Shown piece by piece: positions 4,770 through 6,772 of a stretch of DNA of 6,772 nucleotides. Made by a program: the position numbers and the translations under genes. Each line of letters opens with the position of its first letter. The first letter of the stretch is position 1. The DNA is from an uncultured Clostridia bacterium. GTDB lineage: Bacteria; Bacillota; Clostridia; Oscillospirales; Ruminococcaceae. The stretch is from contig CANDLP010000134.1 of the NCBI GenBank assembly GCA_947385505.1, positions 1 to 6,772 of the forward strand, in the 5' to 3' direction. The notes beneath the pieces were generated by a model. That model made no database searches. It was not told the origin of the DNA and was given only the letters and a program-made list of their open reading frames with translations.

Positions 4770-4881
4770 AAAATTATATGCGGCAAGTTCCTATTATCAT
4801 GCACTGATTTCCTGCGTTAAATTGAAATTTTAGGATTGAAAAGATTCGGAGTTTTAAATAGTAAAACGGCGAAAATAAACA
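4770..4881 (+). other. Gap with a partial copy of the inverted-repeat sequence
   Basis: No terminator and no convincing promoter separate the recombinase-like gene from the glycosyltransferase gene. TTGAAATTTTAGGATT (4822-4837) matches the left repeat arm TTGAAATTATAAGGTA at 12 of 16 positions in the same orientation, with the first eight identical. In A/T-rich DNA this may be chance. Read-through from the upstream gene is the simplest way to express what follows. Confidence 0.35.
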
Positions 4882-5709
4882 ATGAAAAAGATTATAAAAA
4901 TTTATATGTGCTGTCATAAAGGCTACGATTACGTTCCGCGGCCGGCGGTGCCCATACAATGCGGAAGTGCTTTGCGTCCCGAATCGTCAAAAGTGCTGTC
5001 CGATATAGGAGAGAGGGGGGACATTTCCGCAAAAAACCTGTGGTACTGCGAATTGACTGCGCATTATTATGCATGGAAAAACGTTGCGGCGGATTATTAC
5101 GGCTTTTGTCATTACAGAAGATTTTTTGCTTATGCGGATAATTTTAAAAAACCGTACATTGTATGCGGAAAACTTACGGCGGCATATGAACGTTTTTTAT
5201 TCGGCGAAAACGAATTAAAAAAAGCAGTTGAGGAATATGACGTGATAATTCCGCGGTGTGAAAATATGGGGCTGACCACTGCGGAGCACTATTCCGTGTC
5301 CTCGGGGCACTCCGAAAAGGATCTGAAAAGTTTTATAGACATACTTTCGGATATCTCGCCCCGATTTTCCGAATCTGCCCACGAATATCTGCATCAAAAC
5401 AGCCAGTATTTTTGCAATATGTTTATAATGGAAAAAAAGTGCTTTGACGAATACTGCGGCGTGCTGTTTTCGGCACTGGAGGAATTTGACAGAAAAGGCA
5501 CACACGCCTATCGGACAAACGGCTATCTCGGTGAAATTTTTACAGGTATTTATATAACATACTTAAAGAAAAGCGGTTTTAGGATAAAGGAGATTTTAAG
5601 ACTCGATACGGAATGCGGCTTTAAAAAAAGACTTTTATATAAGCTTTTTCCTCCGGAAAGCAGAAGGCGTTTCGCTTTAAAAAAGCTGATAAGGAGACTC
5701 GGACAGTAA
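4882..5709 (+). CDS. DUF4422 domain glycosyltransferase (surface polysaccharide)
   Basis: 275 residues. The DUF4422 family holds predicted cytoplasmic glycosyltransferases found in capsule and exopolysaccharide clusters, adding a sugar to a lipid-linked glycan; donor and acceptor cannot be read here. The family pattern is clear: IKIYMCCHKGYDYVP at the N-terminus (residues 5-19), VPIQCGSAL (23-31), then GDISAKNLWYCELTAHYYAWKN split over 46-67, the signature DYYGFCHYRRFF (71-82), YDVIIPR (119-125) and CNMFIMEKKCFDEYC (178-192). The C-terminus is strongly basic (RRRFALKKLIRRLG), perhaps for membrane association. ATG 4882 fits the family N-terminus, but I see no good Shine-Dalgarno before it, so translation may be weak. 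It lies 112 bases after the double recombinase-like gene and 100 bases before the exporter permease, both on the same strand. Confidence 0.88.
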   Translation: MKKIIKIYMCCHKGYDYVPRPAVPIQCGSALRPESSKVLSDIGERGDISAKNLWYCELTAHYYAWKNVAADYYGFCHYRRFFAYADNFKKPYIVCGKLTAAYERFLFGENELKKAVEEYDVIIPRCENMGLTTAEHYSVSSGHSEKDLKSFIDILSDISPRFSESAHEYLHQNSQYFCNMFIMEKKCFDEYCGVLFSALEEFDRKGTHAYRTNGYLGEIFTGIYITYLKKSGFRIKEILRLDTECGFKKRLLYKLFPPESRRRFALKKLIRRLGQ

Positions 5710-5728
5710 CTTCTTATACAATTTTCGA

Positions 5729-5757
5729 TCGACAGCAAAATTTGTCTGTACTTTTAT
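5729..5757 (+). promoter_or_regulatory. Possible promoter before the permease gene
   Basis: TCGACA (5729-5734, 5 of 6), 17 bases, TTTTAT (5752-5757, 4 of 6). If real, the permease need not depend on read-through from the glycosyltransferase gene. Weak match in A/T-rich DNA. Confidence 0.3.
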
Positions 5758-5775
5758 CGGAAATTAGTATTAATC

Positions 5776-5796
5776 GCGCAAAATTGCGCTTGGAGG
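5776..5796 (+). promoter_or_regulatory. Short palindrome next to the permease ribosome site
   Basis: GCGCAA (5776-5781) pairs with TTGCGC (5784-5789), ending three bases before GGAGG (5792-5796). The spacing from GGAGG to ATG 5810 is 13 bases, longer than usual. The hairpin could influence ribosome access, or this may be incidental. Confidence 0.35.
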
Positions 5797-5809
5797 TTCG
5801 AAAGTAAAA

Positions 5810-6595
5810 ATGATAAAATTTCATTTAATAAAAGATAAAATACTCAGCAACAGGTTTCTTTTCGAAGAGCTGGTAAAGCGCGATTTTACCAAAAAATACA
5901 AACGCACCGCTCTTGGAATGATATGGAGCGTGATAGGACCTTTAGCTGCTTTGATAGTAATGGCGTTGGTTTTTACGCAATTTTTCGGAAGAAAAATGGA
6001 GCACTATATAATTTATCTTTTTTGCGGAAATTTATTGTTCAACTACTTTAAAGAGTCCACCGTAACGGGAATGACTTCCCTCTATGACAATGCTTCAATT
6101 TTTTCCAAGGTCAATGTACCAAAATATATATTTCTTTTATCGAAAAACGTATCCTCGCTTATAAATTTCGGAATAAATTTTGTGCTGCTTTTCGTCTTTA
6201 TGTTTGCGGACGGGGTGCAATTCAGCTGGAAGATCATATTTCTAATATATCCTATATGCTGTTTAATTTTGTTCAATCTCGGCTGCGGTCTTATACTGTC
6301 GGCGCTGTACATGATGTTCCGTGATATACAATATCTTTACGATATATTTACCCTTATGATGATGTACCTGTCAGCGATTTTTTATGATATAAGCGCTTAC
6401 CCGCAGGAAATACAGTATTTGTTTTACCTTAACCCAATGTATGTTTATATACGGTATTTCAGGAAAATCATTCTGGAGCAGACGATACCGCAGTTCAGCT
6501 TCCATATGCTGGCACTCGGCTATGCCGCCGCGGTACTGATTATCGGAGCGGTTATCTATAAGAAAAAGAATTACAAATTTCTGTATTACATTTAA
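5810..6595 (+). CDS. ABC-2 type polysaccharide/teichoic-acid exporter permease (TagG/KpsM family)
   Basis: 261-residue integral membrane protein of the ABC-2 permease family that, with an ATPase partner, moves lipid-linked polysaccharide out of the cytoplasm. The cytoplasmic N-terminus carries the family signature LVKRDFTKKYKRTALGMIWS (residues 21-40). Hydrophobic segments follow at about 37-57, 66-80, 115-133, 141-167, 175-192 and 234-250. The conserved RDIQYLYDIFTLMMMYLSAI stretch (171-190) and YLNPMYVYIRYFRKIIL (205-221) are typical. Length is normal for the family, so the protein looks intact. The ATPase that usually follows such a permease is not in the window; a short frame and a hairpin-rich element come next instead. 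Which polymer it exports cannot be told, but the neighbouring DUF4422 glycosyltransferase points to a surface glycan. Confidence 0.93.
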   Translation: MIKFHLIKDKILSNRFLFEELVKRDFTKKYKRTALGMIWSVIGPLAALIVMALVFTQFFGRKMEHYIIYLFCGNLLFNYFKESTVTGMTSLYDNASIFSKVNVPKYIFLLSKNVSSLINFGINFVLLFVFMFADGVQFSWKIIFLIYPICCLILFNLGCGLILSALYMMFRDIQYLYDIFTLMMMYLSAIFYDISAYPQEIQYLFYLNPMYVYIRYFRKIILEQTIPQFSFHMLALGYAAAVLIIGAVIYKKKNYKFLYYI

Positions 6596-6609
6596 TGGGA
6601 GAATATAGT

Positions 6610-6702
6610 TTGAAAAACGGGTTCTTTCAAATGCTTATACTAATAACCATTTGGATTGTGGATAAAATCCACAATTCAAATACTTCGGCGAAGCCGAAGT
6701 AA
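6610..6702 (+). pseudogene. Possible start of a downstream gene cut short by the hairpin element
   Basis: A frame open from ATG 6595 (overlapping the permease stop as TAATG) to TAA 6702 also contains a TTG at 6610. GGGAG lies at 6597-6601, eight bases before that TTG, a normal SD distance. From TTG it reads M-K-N-G-F-F-Q-M-L-I-L-I-T-I-W-I-V and enters the palindromic element after about a dozen codons. This could be the stub of the next operon gene, truncated by insertion of the element, or a chance frame. I do not recognise the product. Confidence 0.25.
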
Positions 6703-6761
6703 CGCCGAAGGCGGTGGATATTTAAGTTCAATACAATAACTGAGGGAGCTTTGCTCCCTCA
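6649..6761. repeat. Dense multi-hairpin intergenic element
   Basis: Four palindromes follow one another: 6649-6663 with 6667-6681 (15 bp, one G-U, three-base loop), 6682-6689 with 6693-6700 (ACTTCGGC/GCCGAAGT, loop GAA), 6703-6706 with 6710-6713 (CGCC/GGCG, loop GAA), and 6741-6749 with 6753-6761 (TGAGGGAGC/GCTCCCTCA, loop TTT). Each has a three-base loop, and none is followed by a T-run, so ordinary terminators are unlikely. The first three abut with almost no gap. The region is much richer in G and C than its surroundings. The form resembles REP/MITE-like mobile palindromic repeats. It may continue beyond the right edge. Confidence 0.7.
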
Positions 6762-6772
6762 CCATGCCGCTT

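Noticed and set aside
6741..6761. Terminator for the permease operon
   Set aside because: The 9-bp stem is perfect but is followed by ACCATGCC rather than a T-run in either direction.

Overview
The window is AT-rich. It has strong SD-type ribosome sites (GGAGG), consensus sigma-A promoters (TTGACA-N17-TATAAT, three of them with TGC before the -10), U-tract terminators and chromosomally encoded CCA ends on its tRNAs. Together with IS3-type transposase and DUF4422/ABC-2 proteins of Firmicutes character, this suggests a Clostridia (Oscillospiraceae/Ruminococcus-like) chromosome. The taxonomic call is inference.

Left part (1-760), all on the minus strand: a consensus promoter drives tRNA-Thr(TGT) and tRNA-Tyr(GTA). 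These are followed by a tandem array of hairpins, two of them ending in U-tracts, and then by the first 18 codons of an unidentified gene running off the left edge. Middle-left (760-1800): eroded DNA, with one recognisable relic of an IS3-family transposase (minus) that has lost its start and carries in-frame stops.

Centre (1880-4770): two plus-strand tyrosine-recombinase genes. The first (1971-2810) has the complete R-K-HxxR-H-Y catalytic set. The second (3066-4769) is a fusion of two recombinase-like halves. Its N-terminal half is a paralogue of the first recombinase with every catalytic residue replaced, and its C-terminal half keeps R, R and Y but has lost both histidines. Between the two genes lies an exact 16-bp inverted repeat (2847-2862 and 3018-3033). 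It encloses a perfect consensus promoter that now points left, away from the second gene and into a terminator. This has the architecture of an invertible promoter (inverton). Flipping the segment would place the strong promoter about 74 bases upstream of the second gene's start.

Right part (4770-6772): downstream on the same strand come a DUF4422-type glycosyltransferase and a TagG/KpsM-type polysaccharide ABC-exporter permease. No clear terminator separates them from the second recombinase-like gene. The permease is followed at once by a small open frame that runs into a dense multi-hairpin intergenic element. The most economical model is a phase-variable surface-polysaccharide locus: an active recombinase flips a promoter that controls a non-canonical double recombinase-like protein and possibly the export/glycosyltransferase genes behind it. 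The inverted repeat, promoters and catalytic-residue states are read directly. Inversion, its enzyme and its targets are inferred.
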